This document shows positions 18,601 to 27,740 of a stretch of 64,000 bases of DNA, one piece after another (the stretch's first letter is position 1; the number at the start of each line of letters is the position of its first letter). The translations under genes were made by a program, and so were the position numbers. Under the pieces are notes generated by a model. The model did not search any database and had not been told where the DNA came from. It worked only from the letters and a program-made list of their open reading frames with translations. The DNA is from Desulfosudis oleivorans (lineage in GTDB: Bacteria; Desulfobacterota; Desulfobacteria; Desulfobacterales; SURF-7). The stretch covers positions 1-64,000 of the forward strand of contig DYJC01000021.1 in the NCBI GenBank assembly GCA_020723305.1, in the 5' to 3' direction.

Positions 18601-19557
18601 GATACAAATAAAAACACTCCAACACAGATCGAAACCGATACGGATTGGGCTGATGTAACTGTTGGAGGGGATCATACCCTGGCAGTCAAAACCGACGGTA
18701 CGCTCTGGGGTTGGGGGTGGAACTATTATGGACAACTCGGGGATGGGACGAACATAGATAAGAACGCCCCGACACAGATCGGTACCTTTAAGGACTGGGC
18801 TGCTGTGACTGCTGGATTAAATCATACCCTGGCAGTCAAAACCGACGGTACGCTCTGGGGTTGGGGGTGGAACTATTATGGACAACTCGGGGATGGGACG
18901 AACACAGATAAGAACGTCCCGACACAGATCGGCACCCTTAAGGACTGGGCTGCTGTGACTGCTGGAGTTTATTTTACCCTGGCAGTCAAGACCGACGGTA
19001 CGCTCTGGGCTTGGGGACAAAATACTTATGGCCAGCTCGGGGATGGGACGAACACAGATAAGAACGCCCCGACACAGATCGGAACCCTTACAGACTGGGT
19101 TGCTGTGACTGCTGGAGATTCTCATACCGTGGCCGTAAAGACCGACGGGACAATCTGGGCTTGGGGGTGGAACTATTATGGCCAACTCGGGGATGGAACA
19201 AATACTGATAAATATATTCCGACACAGATCGGAACCCTTACGGACTGGACTGCTGTGATTGCTGGACAACGCCACACCCTGGCAGTAAAAACCGACGGTA
19301 CGCTCTGGGCTTGGGGGGGGAACGGTTTAGGCCAGCTCGGGGACGGCACAGATACAAACAAAAATACTCCGACACAAATCGAAACCGACACGGACTGGGC
19401 TGATGTAACTGCTGGAGGGGATCATACCATGGCACGAAAGACCGACGGTACGCTCTGGGCTTGGGGATATAATGCTTATGGACAACTCGGGGATGGAACA
19501 AATACAAGCAAAAACACCCCGACACCATGTAGGTCATTGTCTTTTATAATTTACTGA
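15604..19557 (+). CDS. Giant surface lipoprotein with fibronectin-like, Big_5-like and 14 RCC1 repeats
   Basis: A 1317-residue exported protein; GAGGG precedes the ATG. The signal peptide is interrupted: residues 14-56 come from a 122-bp MITE plus its TTAT duplication (126 bp, exactly 42 codons). Removing it restores [20 protein letters not shown] followed by LTSC, a clean lipoprotein signal. Today the lipobox Cys is residue 66. Then come fibronectin-type regions (~210-395), two Big_5/SbsA Ig-like domains (~400-610, each with FSEPMD or FSESMD and a DLAGN or DTAGN motif), and 14 RCC1-type units of ~50 residues ([11 protein letters not shown]...[18 protein letters not shown]), enough for two seven-bladed propellers. 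The last unit ends in an unrelated CRSLSFIIY, which could be a truncation. It is likely surface or periplasmic and probably binds another molecule. Confidence 0.85.
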   Translation: MKILKIINPVFLFLMGQFQNDYKASHRRKSVLRKEPKIPDFSFRRNYNKSLLKLALISILFFLTSCSNDPDHSNNVSIHGDQETGPLSISLNWKGADHTENQNGEVRQASAVVLNENGTIDCLGSNLTTIYVSIYDQSNNAFITDNGQGWNCEDHQGVILEVSSGTGRKIVCLGKDGSGNVMYRGEQTDVTVIGGIAPSEAKPVNVDMKSFTTTLSPVDDDNTANVDTPQFQWEAITNASGYQVQVSKNADFSSIQMDEQSTTSNFTTPAFPSSGTYYWRVRPIDIHGSEGAWSSAQPLNLLLPPASSTNDATSVTGSSAELSGAINPKGLATTCHFEYGTTTAYGSVTPDQNMGSDSANVSVNATITGLASETTYHFRLVATNSAGTAYSADKTCNTSDIAPPIVKTTNPLNNATSVGVRTTITATFSEPMDSATFTATSFLVNDGTANISGSISLNGTIVTFKPSSELNFGNKTYTVTIKNSVKDLAGNAMPNDFSWSFSTPEDVPPRVLSTYPKDNTHGWQVHPTIKAIFSESMDAATLTTATFIVNDGTTDTIGTVTYNNSDMMAIFTPSGNLSCDTLYTVTITTNVKDTAGNKLESNKTWQFTTTPKCTGEVVAGINYSLAIKADGTLWAWGGNGSGQLGDGTYTNQNTPTQIETDTDWVDITAGGGHTLAIKTDGTLWAWGYNYIGQLGDGTITNKSTPTQIGTHTDWAAVTAGGGHTLAVKTDGTLWAWGYNAYGQLGNGTNTDKNSPTQIGTQTDWAAVTAGSYHTLAVKTDGTLWAWGYNDYGQLGNGTNTDKSTPTQIGTHTDWVAVTAGQRHALAVKTNGTLWAWGGNGSGQLGDGTNIDKNAPTQLGTDTDWAAVTAGSYHTLAVKTDGTLWAWGQNTYYGQLGDGTNIDKNAPTQLGTDTDWAAVTAGEHHTLAVKIDGTLWAWGDNYSGQLGDGTDTNKNTPTQIETDTDWDAVTATFKHSLAVKTDGTLWGWGYNASGQLGDGTDTNKNTPTQIETDTDWADVTVGGDHTLAVKTDGTLWGWGWNYYGQLGDGTNIDKNAPTQIGTFKDWAAVTAGLNHTLAVKTDGTLWGWGWNYYGQLGDGTNTDKNVPTQIGTLKDWAAVTAGVYFTLAVKTDGTLWAWGQNTYGQLGDGTNTDKNAPTQIGTLTDWVAVTAGDSHTVAVKTDGTIWAWGWNYYGQLGDGTNTDKYIPTQIGTLTDWTAVIAGQRHTLAVKTDGTLWAWGGNGLGQLGDGTDTNKNTPTQIETDTDWADVTAGGDHTMARKTDGTLWAWGYNAYGQLGDGTNTSKNTPTPCRSLSFIIY
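15648..15769 (+). repeat. 122-bp MITE inserted in frame in the RCC1 lipoprotein gene
   Basis: The ends GGGCCAATTTCAAAA and TTTTGAAATTGGCTC are inverted repeats (one mismatch at the left tip). The element is flanked by a TTAT duplication (15644-15647 and 15770-15773). The same family is found at 33424-33545, 47922-48087 and 55724-55889. Confidence 0.9.
17450..19530 (+). repeat. Fourteen tandem ~150-bp RCC1-coding repeats
   Basis: Units of about 150 bp repeat with strong nucleotide conservation (for example GACGGTACGCTATGGGCTTG and CAGCTCGGGGACGG recur nearly unchanged). This points to recent expansion by duplication or gene conversion. Confidence 0.9.
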
Positions 19558-19772
19558 TATCGACTCAGGCTTCCACCATCTCAATACAATGAAATAAATT
19601 GTGATTTACCACAATACTATCATACTTTTTGCCGAATTAACGATCATTTGGAAACATCATTTGGAAAGATTTGGGCCTTTTTTTGATGTTTTGCCAAATT
19701 GTCAGGGCCGTCCTGAAAATGCTGTAAACCTTCCGAAATGAATATGTTAATAAATCAATGCCGATAAATTAT

Positions 19773-19800
19773 GAGCCAATTTCAAAAGTCTGCTGTTGTA
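19773..19800 (+). repeat. Solo end of the GAGCCAATTTCAAAA MITE family
   Basis: GAGCCAATTTCAAAAGTCTG and the next bases match one end of the element at 47922-48087 (in reverse orientation). No opposite end is nearby, so it is a truncated remnant. The stretch 19558-19984 otherwise holds only this and the repeat at 19858-19945. Confidence 0.7.
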
Positions 19801-19857
19801 GTAAAAGAGAAAAATAATCTGTATTGACATATCAGGCTACAAGTTCCAAAACAGGTT

Positions 19858-19945
19858 AGTCGGTTTGCCCGTTAGCCGGTTAGCCAGTTTGCCGGTATTG
19901 GAAAGTGGGTTTTACCGGCCAACGGGCCAACGGGCCAACCGACAG
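19858..19945. repeat. Inverted low-complexity repeat before the glycosyltransferase gene
   Basis: Iterations of TTTGCCCG/TTAGCCGG form a left arm and ACCGGCCAACGGGCC-type iterations form the inverted right arm, able to fold into a long imperfect hairpin. It is related to the tract at 6806-6872. Confidence 0.65.
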
Positions 19946-19984
19946 GTCAGATTGAATGGAAAACAATGTAAAGGTGATTGGGCA

Positions 19985-20704
19985 GTGACGGACTCCCGAA
20001 TAGCAATTGTGGTTCCGGTGTATAACCACGATCAGACGGTCGCGGATGTTGTTATCCGGGCAAAGGGACATGGATATCCTGTATTTGTGGTGGATGATGG
20101 CTCAACCGATGAGAGTTATTCAAAGCTCCGGGGGATTGAAAATATCCATCTTTTACAGCACAGGATAAACCAGGGCAAAGGTGCTGCCCTGGTAACGGGT
20201 TTTCAGGCAGCACAGCAGGTCGCGGACTGGGCGATCACCATGGATGCAGATGGCCAGCATAATCCGGATGATCTGGTAAATCTGGTTCAGGCAATCCCGA
20301 AAGATGTCCGGCCTATTATTCTGGGAAGACGGCAGGGAATGGATAACTATAACGTGCCCTGGACCAGCCGGTTTGGCCGGGAGTTTTCCAATTTCTGGGT
20401 TTGGACGTCGGGCGGGCAGTGGCTCCGGGATTCCCAGAGCGGATTCCGGATCTATCCATTGCCGGAAACCCTGAACCTGGGGGTTTGTTCAGAGCGGTTT
20501 CAGTTTGAGGTGGAGGTGCTGGTCAGGGCTGGATGGAAAAAGATTCCGGTGATTGAGGTGCGGGTTGGCGTGACCTATGAAGCTCCGGGAAAAAGAAAAT
20601 CCCACTTCCGGCCATTTGTTGATTTTCTGAGGAACAGTCAGGTGTTTACCCATCTGATTCTGACAAGGTTTTTCCGGTTTCTGTTCAGGGGGAAACAACC
20701 ATGA
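19985..20704 (+). CDS. Family 2 glycosyltransferase
   Basis: About 239 residues from a GTG at 19985 with AAAGGTG upstream; any longer frame only adds residues from a low-complexity repeat. GT-A fold motifs are clear: IAIVVPVYNH, VVDDGSTD, the donor-metal motif TMDADGQHNPDD, and RDSQSGFRIYPL. It resembles polyprenyl-phosphate-type GT2 enzymes but lacks long membrane segments. It begins a row with an ammonia-lyase, acyltransferase, ketosynthase, MMPL exporter and LpxL-like gene, as GT2 enzymes do in aryl-polyene clusters. The acceptor is unknown. Confidence 0.85.
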   Translation: MTDSRIAIVVPVYNHDQTVADVVIRAKGHGYPVFVVDDGSTDESYSKLRGIENIHLLQHRINQGKGAALVTGFQAAQQVADWAITMDADGQHNPDDLVNLVQAIPKDVRPIILGRRQGMDNYNVPWTSRFGREFSNFWVWTSGGQWLRDSQSGFRIYPLPETLNLGVCSERFQFEVEVLVRAGWKKIPVIEVRVGVTYEAPGKRKSHFRPFVDFLRNSQVFTHLILTRFFRFLFRGKQP

Positions 20705-20804
20705 TGAGGCTCCTGCAATAAAAAAAACTTGAAAAAAATCATGATCGGAATAAAGATAGCCTTTTTTCCGTATTAGAACGAATATGATTACAGAGGTATG
20801 AGGC

Positions 20805-22364
20805 ATGTCAGACAGTTTGAAAAAGAATCGCACGCTGGTGGTGGACCAAGGAATCTTTTCCCTGGAAGAGATCATCGCGGTGGCCAAGGGATTGGCCCGG
20901 ATTGAAATCAGCCCGGATGAAAAATTCCGTACACATCTGCAAAAATCACAGACCATACTGCTCGAAGCCATGAACAACGGCACACCGATTTACGGCGTCA
21001 CAACCGGATTCGGAAAATGCTGCGGAAAGAGAATGGTCGGAGAAGTCGCTTTGCAGAATGGCCGGAATCTGATCCGATTCCATGGCTGTGGAACCGGGGA
21101 GCCCATTGATCCGGTTCATGTCCGTGCAGCAATGGTTACCAGAATTTTATGTTTTGCAAGAGGATACTCCGGGGTTTCTGTCCGGCTTCTGGAGATCATG
21201 GCGGCGTTTCTGAATTATGATATCACGCCTGTGGTGCCGTCCGAAGGATCTGTCGGGGCATCCGGAGATCTTACGCCCATGTCCTATGTCGCGGCTGCAT
21301 TGATGGGAGAGCGGGAGGTATTCTATGAGGGAAAACAGATTCCCGCCGGAATAGCCCTGGAAAAGGCCGGATTATCCCCACACCGGTTTGAACCCAAGGA
21401 ACCGCTGGCCATCATGAATGGTACGGCCATCATGACCGGCATTGCAGTAATAATGGTCGAGAGAGCAGAGCGGGTTCTGAATGCGGTAATCTATGCAACA
21501 GCATTGAGCATCCACGCGCTGATGGGAAATGCTCACCACTATCATCCGGCGATTTCAAAGGCCAAACCGCATCCCGGGCAGACCTTTGTTGCAGATGTAA
21601 TTCTTCGATTGCTGACCAGCCGGGAAGAATCATCCGCTTTTGAATCCAAAGCGCTGGAGACACTCCAAGACCCCTATTCAATCCGGTGCACGCCCCAGGT
21701 GGCCGGTGTATTGTATGACACATTGAGATGGGTTCATGAATGGGTTGAGATCGAGGCAAACAGTTCCAATGACAACCCGATCTTTGATCCGGAAACCCAT
21801 CAGGTGATTATGGGCGGAAATTTTTACGGCGGACATATCGCGTCTGCCATGGATTCATTGAAAGCCGCGCTGGCTTCCATCGCGGATATGTCGGACCGGC
21901 AGGTTGCCGTGATGGTGGATTCCAATGTGAACCGGGGATTGCCTGCGGATCTGGTTCAGCTTTCCGGGGATGAAAGGCTTTTCAATCACGGATTCAAGGC
22001 CATGTCCATCTCTTCCTCCGCCCTGGCCGCGGAGGCGTTGAAACTGACCATGCCGGCAGCTTCTTTTTCCAGATCCACGGAATCCCATAACCAGGATAAG
22101 GTCAGTATGGGAACCATTGCGGCACGGGATGCAGCCCGGATCTGCTGTCTGGTGGAACGGGTTGTTGCGATTCATCTTTTATCAGCGGTTCAGGCCTGCG
22201 AAATCCGGGGAGGGATTTCAGCTCGACCGGAGCTGGACAGGATTTTCCAGAGGATACGGGAGATTGCACCGTCTCTTCATGAGGATCGTCCGATGGATAA
22301 GGATATTGAAGCGGTTGTGCGGGCGATTTCAGGTTCCGATCTGTTTGAAGCGATCCATGAATAA
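20805..22364 (+). CDS. Aromatic amino acid ammonia-lyase (HAL/TAL family)
   Basis: A 519-residue MIO-dependent lyase. The prosthetic-group triad Ala152-Ser153-Gly154 sits in GSVGASGDLTPMSY; the catalytic Tyr is in IYGVTTGFG (Tyr63), and NSSNDNPIF and NQDKVSMG are present. The selectivity loop reads NLIRFHGCGTG, unlike the SH pair of true histidine ammonia-lyases, and this type is found with aryl-polyene pathways where a cinnamate- or coumarate-type starter is made. No hut genes are nearby. The ATG at 20805 follows GAGGTATGAGGC. Substrate (Tyr, Phe or His) cannot be fixed from sequence alone. Confidence 0.88.
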   Translation: MSDSLKKNRTLVVDQGIFSLEEIIAVAKGLARIEISPDEKFRTHLQKSQTILLEAMNNGTPIYGVTTGFGKCCGKRMVGEVALQNGRNLIRFHGCGTGEPIDPVHVRAAMVTRILCFARGYSGVSVRLLEIMAAFLNYDITPVVPSEGSVGASGDLTPMSYVAAALMGEREVFYEGKQIPAGIALEKAGLSPHRFEPKEPLAIMNGTAIMTGIAVIMVERAERVLNAVIYATALSIHALMGNAHHYHPAISKAKPHPGQTFVADVILRLLTSREESSAFESKALETLQDPYSIRCTPQVAGVLYDTLRWVHEWVEIEANSSNDNPIFDPETHQVIMGGNFYGGHIASAMDSLKAALASIADMSDRQVAVMVDSNVNRGLPADLVQLSGDERLFNHGFKAMSISSSALAAEALKLTMPAASFSRSTESHNQDKVSMGTIAARDAARICCLVERVVAIHLLSAVQACEIRGGISARPELDRIFQRIREIAPSLHEDRPMDKDIEAVVRAISGSDLFEAIHE

Positions 22365-22403
22365 TGGATCTCCCTCTAAGAATTCGGATTATTCATTTTT
22401 TTT

Positions 22404-22474
22404 GTCATTCCGGGCTTGACCCGGAATCCAGTTATTTGAATGGTTTCTGGATGCCGGATCAAGTTCGGCATGAC
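22404..22474. repeat. Palindromic repeat between lyase and acyltransferase genes
   Basis: Imperfect 28-bp inverted arms (GTCATTCCGGGCTTGACCCG ... and CTGGATGCCGGATCAAGTTC ...). The architecture GTCATTCCGG-n-CCGGAATCCAG matches the core of the 33424-33545 MITE, but the GAGCCAATTT ends are missing. Confidence 0.75.
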
Positions 22475-22544
22475 GATGTAGAGGCTTTTTACAAAACATT
22501 CAAGATTTCAATTTCCTGATACGAACATGAAAAAGGCATAAGAT

Positions 22545-23318
22545 ATGGTTACCCGAATCCGAAAAGGTTTCTTCATGTTTTTCATGTTTTTTCTGTTTGC
22601 CGTCGGAATCCTGATAGAGCTTTTTCCGGTTCTGCCGGTCATTCTCCTGATGGAACTGGCAGCAGGCCATAAACCCTCACGCATGCAGAACACCCACCGG
22701 TTTTTTTTTGTCATCTGGCTCGGTTTGATGCAAGCAGGCGGACTTCTCAAGGCCCGGCCGGCAAAAGGGCATTGCTACGAAGGCCCATGCATCATTATTG
22801 CCAACCATCCCGGGCTGTTTGATGTTCTGTATCTGATCCGCGATATTCCGAAACTGACGGTTCTGGTGAAACGCTCCCTGGCCACCTGGCTTCCGCTGGG
22901 GCCGATTTTCCGGTCTTCCGGATATATCCTTTCTCCGGAGGGCAGTTCCGCAAACCCCATGATGTCCTTGCTGGATGCCATGGAAAAACTGACTTTGGGG
23001 TATAAATTCCTTCTGTTTCCGGAAGGGACAAGGTCGCCCAAGGGCTCGCTGCGGAAATTCAAGGCAGGGGCTTTTAAGATTGCCCAGAAACAGGGTGTTC
23101 CGGTTCAACCGGTGCTGATTCACAATGATCCGCCTTTTCTTCCAAAAGGAGAACCCTGGTATCTGCCGGCAAAAGAGATCTCCAACATTCAGATCGAGTT
23201 TATGGATCTCATCCATATTCCGAAAGAGAAAAACATAAGGGAAGTTGTACAAGAGGTTGAGGCCTTATATCACAGGGCATTGAGCCGGAAGAGCGGATGG
23301 AGAGAACAAAATGAGTAA
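22545..23318 (+). CDS. PlsC-type acyltransferase
   Basis: A 257-residue 1-acylglycerol-3-phosphate acyltransferase-like protein. An N-terminal hydrophobic helix (8-36) anchors it in the membrane. The catalytic HX4D is NHPGLFD (His88, Asp93) and the acceptor motif is FPEGTRSPKG (158-167). It overlaps the ketosynthase start by 8 nt. In this setting it may acylate the glycosylated polyene or make a dedicated lipid rather than serve general phospholipid synthesis. Confidence 0.85.
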   Translation: MVTRIRKGFFMFFMFFLFAVGILIELFPVLPVILLMELAAGHKPSRMQNTHRFFFVIWLGLMQAGGLLKARPAKGHCYEGPCIIIANHPGLFDVLYLIRDIPKLTVLVKRSLATWLPLGPIFRSSGYILSPEGSSANPMMSLLDAMEKLTLGYKFLLFPEGTRSPKGSLRKFKAGAFKIAQKQGVPVQPVLIHNDPPFLPKGEPWYLPAKEISNIQIEFMDLIHIPKEKNIREVVQEVEALYHRALSRKSGWREQNE

Positions 23319-24543
23319 CCAGCCAAGGGTTGTCGTAACCGGAATCGGAGTGCTTTCCCCTTTGGGAAATTCCGTTGCGGCGCTTTCATCCGCACTCCGG
23401 GAGCAGAAAAGCGGAATCCAGAAGATGCCGGAGTGGGACGGGATTGAAAATCTGCGCTGCAAGGTGGCCGGACTCTGTCCTGATTTTGATGAGAAACAGA
23501 TCCCCAGGCAGTACAGGCGGACCATGGGAAGGGTCGGGATACTGGCGGCCATGTCTGCGCTGCAAGCAGTTTCAGATTCCGGCCTGGAACCGGATGAGGT
23601 TTCATCTGAAAAATGCGGAGTCTCTTTTGGTTCCACAGAGGGAAGCACCACATCCATGGAGGTTTTCTTTCAGCAGGCATCGACCAACCGCAGCCTGAAG
23701 GGAATGCAGTCCTCATCCTATCTTCAGTTCATGAGCCATACCTGTGCGGCAAACCTTGCGATTCTGTTTCAGTCAAAAGGGCCGTTGATTGCTTCCTGCA
23801 CGGCTTGTGTTTCCGGTTCTCAGGGTATCGGGTTCGGATATGAGCTGATCCGGCAGGGAAAGGCGGTCATGATGATCACCGGAGGTGCCGAGGAGATGCA
23901 TTTCATGAATGCCGGCGTATTTGATATCATGCGCACCACTTCAACCAATTATAATGATACACCGGAATTGACGCCAAGACCGTTTGACAAGGATCGGGAC
24001 GGCCTGGTGGTGAGTGAAGGCTCGGCCTGTCTTGTGCTGGAAGAATATGAACATGCCCGGAAAAGAAGCGCCCGGATCTATGCGGAGATTCTGGGGTTTG
24101 GAAACAATTGCGATGGTTCCCACCTGACCAGTCCGGGTGTGGAGGGTCTGATCGGCGCTTCCAGACTGGCTTTGCAGGAAGCCGGACTTTCACCGGACAG
24201 AATCGGCCATATCAATGCCCATGCCACGGCAACCGAAGCCGGGGATATCGCCGAATCAAAGGCCATTTATTCCGTGTTCGGAAACCAGACGCCTGTATCG
24301 GGTTATAAAGGATATATGGGCCACACCCTGGGTGCATGCGGAGGGATTGAATCCATTATCACCATGATCATGATGAAAGAAAAATTTATTGCGCCGACCC
24401 GGAATCTGATAACACCTGATCCATTGTGCGCTCCGATCAATCATGTCATGGGAGATGTGCGGGATGAATCATTTGAAATCGGGATGAACAATAATTTCGC
24501 GTTTGGCGGAATCAACACCTCGCTGATTTTTTCTAAAGTATAA
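23311..24543 (+). CDS. Beta-ketoacyl-ACP synthase
   Basis: A 410-residue condensing enzyme with the full Cys-His-His triad: Cys166 in SCTACVSGSQG, His304 in INAHATAT and His338 in GYMGHTLGA. It is closest in style to FabF/type II PKS ketosynthases, with the chain-elongation reaction expected. No chain-length factor, ACP, ketoreductase or dehydratase is next to it, so it must use partners encoded elsewhere. It overlaps the acyltransferase upstream and precedes the MMPL gene by 28 bp. Confidence 0.9.
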   Translation: MSNQPRVVVTGIGVLSPLGNSVAALSSALREQKSGIQKMPEWDGIENLRCKVAGLCPDFDEKQIPRQYRRTMGRVGILAAMSALQAVSDSGLEPDEVSSEKCGVSFGSTEGSTTSMEVFFQQASTNRSLKGMQSSSYLQFMSHTCAANLAILFQSKGPLIASCTACVSGSQGIGFGYELIRQGKAVMMITGGAEEMHFMNAGVFDIMRTTSTNYNDTPELTPRPFDKDRDGLVVSEGSACLVLEEYEHARKRSARIYAEILGFGNNCDGSHLTSPGVEGLIGASRLALQEAGLSPDRIGHINAHATATEAGDIAESKAIYSVFGNQTPVSGYKGYMGHTLGACGGIESIITMIMMKEKFIAPTRNLITPDPLCAPINHVMGDVRDESFEIGMNNNFAFGGINTSLIFSKV

Positions 24544-24571
24544 GTGATAAGGTAGTAAAGGGTAAACAGTT

Positions 24572-27500
24572 ATGTCGCGTTTTTCCGGATACAGAATCAA
24601 CATTGCTTCCCTGGTGTTGACGATTGCGTTTACCGCCTTGTTTCTGTGCGTTGGTCTGTACCGGCTTACGATTGAAACCGATATCCTGAAAACAATGCCT
24701 ATGGATGACCCGATTGTTTCGGATGCAGGGTATATATTTGCCAACCATCCGTTCCATGATCTGGTAGTCATCGATGTGGGGACGGAGAAGGAAGATCCGG
24801 ATCGTCTTGTGGAGGCGGGTCTTCTGGTGGAAAAAAAACTGCTCGCGAGCGGGCTTTTCCGCAAAGTGGGAACCCGGGAAACGCAGAACCTGATACCGGA
24901 GCTGATCCATCATATTGTAGATCATCTGCCGGTCATGTTTACCAGTGAGGAACTGGAAAATCAGATTCAGCCGCTTCTGGAACCTGACCGGATTCGCCGG
25001 CAGCTTTCGGACGGTTTTACCCAGCTTACCGGCATGGAAGGGATCGGGCAGGCTGAATTTATATCCAGAGACCCGATGGGCCTGCGGAATATTGTACTGG
25101 CCAAACTGGCGCATCTGGCGCCCAGCCGGGATGCTCATTTTTATCAGGGGCAACTGATTTCATCTGACTATAAGCATCTCCTGATCGTGGCCAATCCAAT
25201 CAAACCAGGTACGGATACTGGTTTTTCGCGTCAGGTCACGGCGCTGATCCATACCATTTCATCTGAACTGGATCAGATGTCTGAAAGCTCCGGTATTCAA
25301 TTCACGTTGACGCCCGTTGGTGCTTTTCGCGCAGCCCTGGATAATGAGACGGCCATCAAAAAAGATGTCCAGAACTCAACCACCTTTGCAACCATCGGGA
25401 TTGCATTGCTGTTGATTTTTTCTTTTCCAAGACCGTTGATCGGGCTGATGTCATTACTTCCTTCCATCTGCGGCACCATCACGGCGTTTTTTATCTTTTC
25501 TCTGTTCTATGACTCGATCTCTTTGATTTCACTTGGATTCGGCGGTGCCATGATCTCCATCACCGTGGATTATGGAATCGCCTATTTTCTGTTCCTGGAT
25601 CGTCCTTATGAAACCTTTGGGAAAAAAGCAGCGGAAGAAGTCCGGGCTGCAGGACTTCTGGCAACACTTACGACAATCGGTGCATTTTTATCCCTTTCCT
25701 TCAGCGGATTTCCGATACTGTTGCAGATCGGTCAATTTGCAGCTTTTGGAATTGCTTCCTCCTTTCTTTTTGTCCATACCGTGCTGCCGCTCATTTTCCC
25801 GGTAATGCCTCCGGCCGGAAGGAAAGGGCCGCTTCCTATGGAAAAGTTTGCCAATCGGCTGGCCGTTTCCGGAGGAAGATACAAGGCATATGCTGCTGGA
25901 GGATTCGCGTTGATCATGCTTTTTTTTGCCTGGCCCCGGTTTCATGTGGACTTGTCTTCCATGAATTCGGTGAGCAGGGAGACCATCGCTGCCGAGAAAC
26001 AGGTTACCGGAACCTGGGGAGAGATATTTAACAAGATATACCTGATGATAGAAGGGAAGGATGATTCTGAACTGCAATCAAACAGCGATGCAATCTCTTC
26101 ACTTCTGGATCAGGAGGTGAAGGCTGGTATTTTACATCCAGCCTTTCTTCCTTCGATGGTTTTTCCCGGAGAACAGCGGGGTAAGGAGAATTTCAACGCC
26201 TGGAAGCAGTTCTGGAACCGGAACAGCCAATCCGGGATACAGGCCCGGATTCAAAAAACCGGTCAGGAAATCGGATTTTCGGAAGATGCGTTTCAGCCGT
26301 TTTTCAGTCAACTGTCAGATGGAGAATATCAGGAAACCCGGATTCCGGAAAAATTTTATGGCCTTCTCGGCATTTCCAGAGGGCAGAAAAATTCCAACCT
26401 GATTCTTTTTACCTCCCTGGACCCCGGAAGAAACTATCAGGCAGAATCCTTTTTCGATCGGTTTCATCAGACCGGATTGGTTAAAAGTTTTGATTCCACT
26501 CTTTTTTCCGACAGACTTGGGAATCTGCTGTCCAGCACCTTTCTGCGAATGTTGTGGATGGTCGGTTTCAGTGTTCTGTTTCTGCTGATCCCCTTTTTCA
26601 TGAACTTTCGATTGACCGCTGTTTCCCTGCTTCCGATTCTGTTTGCCTTTATCTGTACGCTGGGCACAATGAATATCATGGGTGAGCCGCTCGGTATTCC
26701 CGGGCTTTTGATTTCCATTGTCATCCTGGGAATGGGAATTGATTATTCTCTGTATCTGGTCAGGGCCACGCAGCGGTATCTGGATGAGTCCCATCCATAT
26801 CAGGGGCAGATCCGGATGACGGTTCTGCTGGCATCGGTATCGACCATGATCGGCTTCGGGGCATTGAGTCTTTCGGAACACTCCCTGCTCCGGAGTATCG
26901 GTATCAGTTCCCTGCTGGGAGTCGGGTATTCCGTGATCGGTGCGTTTGCCATTCTTCCTCCCATATTGAAATACCTGTTCCGTCCCATGCCGGAATCCAT
27001 GGGCATGAGCAATATCATACCAGGGTCACTGACACACCGAAGGAAAGTCATGTCCCGGTATCAGTACGTGGAAACATTTCCCCGCATGTTTGTATGGTTC
27101 AAGATGAAACTGGACCCCATGTTTCCGGAACTGGCGGAACTGGTCGGATCTGCGAAAACAATTATCGACATCGGGTGCGGATATGGAATTCCGGCGGCCT
27201 GGCTTCTGGAAATTCTGCCGGATGCCAGGGTATACGGGATCGAACCGGATACGGAGCGGGTGAGGATTGCAAAAAGAGCACTCGGAAGCCGTGGAGTCAT
27301 CACCTCCGGTGCAGCTCCGGACGTGCCGAACTCTCCGGTTCCGGCAGATATCGCCGTCATGCTGGATATGATTCATTATCTGAGCGACGAAGCGTTTTTC
27401 CGGACACTGGAAAACATCAGAAAACAACTCAAAAAGGATGGCTGCCTGCTGATCCGGGTAACCATACCGACCAAAGAAAGGCCGCCCTGGTTTCGATGGG

Positions 27501-27667
27501 TGGAAACCCTGCGGCTTGGGTTTTACAAAATTGAATCCCATTATCGACCAATGGAGGATATCCGCAGGATCATCAAGCAGGCAGGGTTTGATCTGAAGAT
27601 AATGAGACCATCCGCATCCGGCAGAGAGGAGACCTGGTTTATGGCCGAGGTCTCAACTGGTTCATGA
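24572..27667 (+). CDS. MMPL/RND-family exporter fused to a methyltransferase
   Basis: A 1031-residue fusion. Residues 1-815 form an MMPL transporter: a first helix (IASLVLTIAFTALFLCVGLY), a large periplasmic loop, a helix bundle (TTFATIGIALLLIFSF, GGAMISITVDYGIAY), a second loop and a second bundle containing ILGMGIDYSLYLVRA. From about residue 830 a class I SAM methyltransferase follows, with motif I IIDIGCGYGIPAAW and acidic loop YGIEPD, then VMLDMIHYL. Aryl-polyene clusters carry these two activities in separate genes, and here one polypeptide would export and methylate. No stop or start signal separates them. Confidence 0.85.
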   Translation: MSRFSGYRINIASLVLTIAFTALFLCVGLYRLTIETDILKTMPMDDPIVSDAGYIFANHPFHDLVVIDVGTEKEDPDRLVEAGLLVEKKLLASGLFRKVGTRETQNLIPELIHHIVDHLPVMFTSEELENQIQPLLEPDRIRRQLSDGFTQLTGMEGIGQAEFISRDPMGLRNIVLAKLAHLAPSRDAHFYQGQLISSDYKHLLIVANPIKPGTDTGFSRQVTALIHTISSELDQMSESSGIQFTLTPVGAFRAALDNETAIKKDVQNSTTFATIGIALLLIFSFPRPLIGLMSLLPSICGTITAFFIFSLFYDSISLISLGFGGAMISITVDYGIAYFLFLDRPYETFGKKAAEEVRAAGLLATLTTIGAFLSLSFSGFPILLQIGQFAAFGIASSFLFVHTVLPLIFPVMPPAGRKGPLPMEKFANRLAVSGGRYKAYAAGGFALIMLFFAWPRFHVDLSSMNSVSRETIAAEKQVTGTWGEIFNKIYLMIEGKDDSELQSNSDAISSLLDQEVKAGILHPAFLPSMVFPGEQRGKENFNAWKQFWNRNSQSGIQARIQKTGQEIGFSEDAFQPFFSQLSDGEYQETRIPEKFYGLLGISRGQKNSNLILFTSLDPGRNYQAESFFDRFHQTGLVKSFDSTLFSDRLGNLLSSTFLRMLWMVGFSVLFLLIPFFMNFRLTAVSLLPILFAFICTLGTMNIMGEPLGIPGLLISIVILGMGIDYSLYLVRATQRYLDESHPYQGQIRMTVLLASVSTMIGFGALSLSEHSLLRSIGISSLLGVGYSVIGAFAILPPILKYLFRPMPESMGMSNIIPGSLTHRRKVMSRYQYVETFPRMFVWFKMKLDPMFPELAELVGSAKTIIDIGCGYGIPAAWLLEILPDARVYGIEPDTERVRIAKRALGSRGVITSGAAPDVPNSPVPADIAVMLDMIHYLSDEAFFRTLENIRKQLKKDGCLLIRVTIPTKERPPWFRWVETLRLGFYKIESHYRPMEDIRRIIKQAGFDLKIMRPSASGREETWFMAEVSTGS

Positions 27668-27740
27668 ATATGGAAGGTTCAGGACAAAAGGTATTTTTTG
27701 AATACCGGAAATCTTATGGGGAAGGGGAGTTTTCAAAGGA

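Noticed and set aside
17429-19537. Several minus-strand frames opposite the RCC1 repeats
   Set aside because: They mirror the tandem repeat ([19 protein letters not shown] type) and have no start context.
19800-19850. TTGACA at about 19824 as promoter of the glycosyltransferase row
   Set aside because: The -10 position reads CAAAAC; no other suitable hexamer was found.
20805-22364. Calling the lyase a histidine ammonia-lyase of histidine degradation
   Set aside because: No hut genes nearby and the selectivity loop is RFHGCG rather than the SH type; the polyene-like context fits better.
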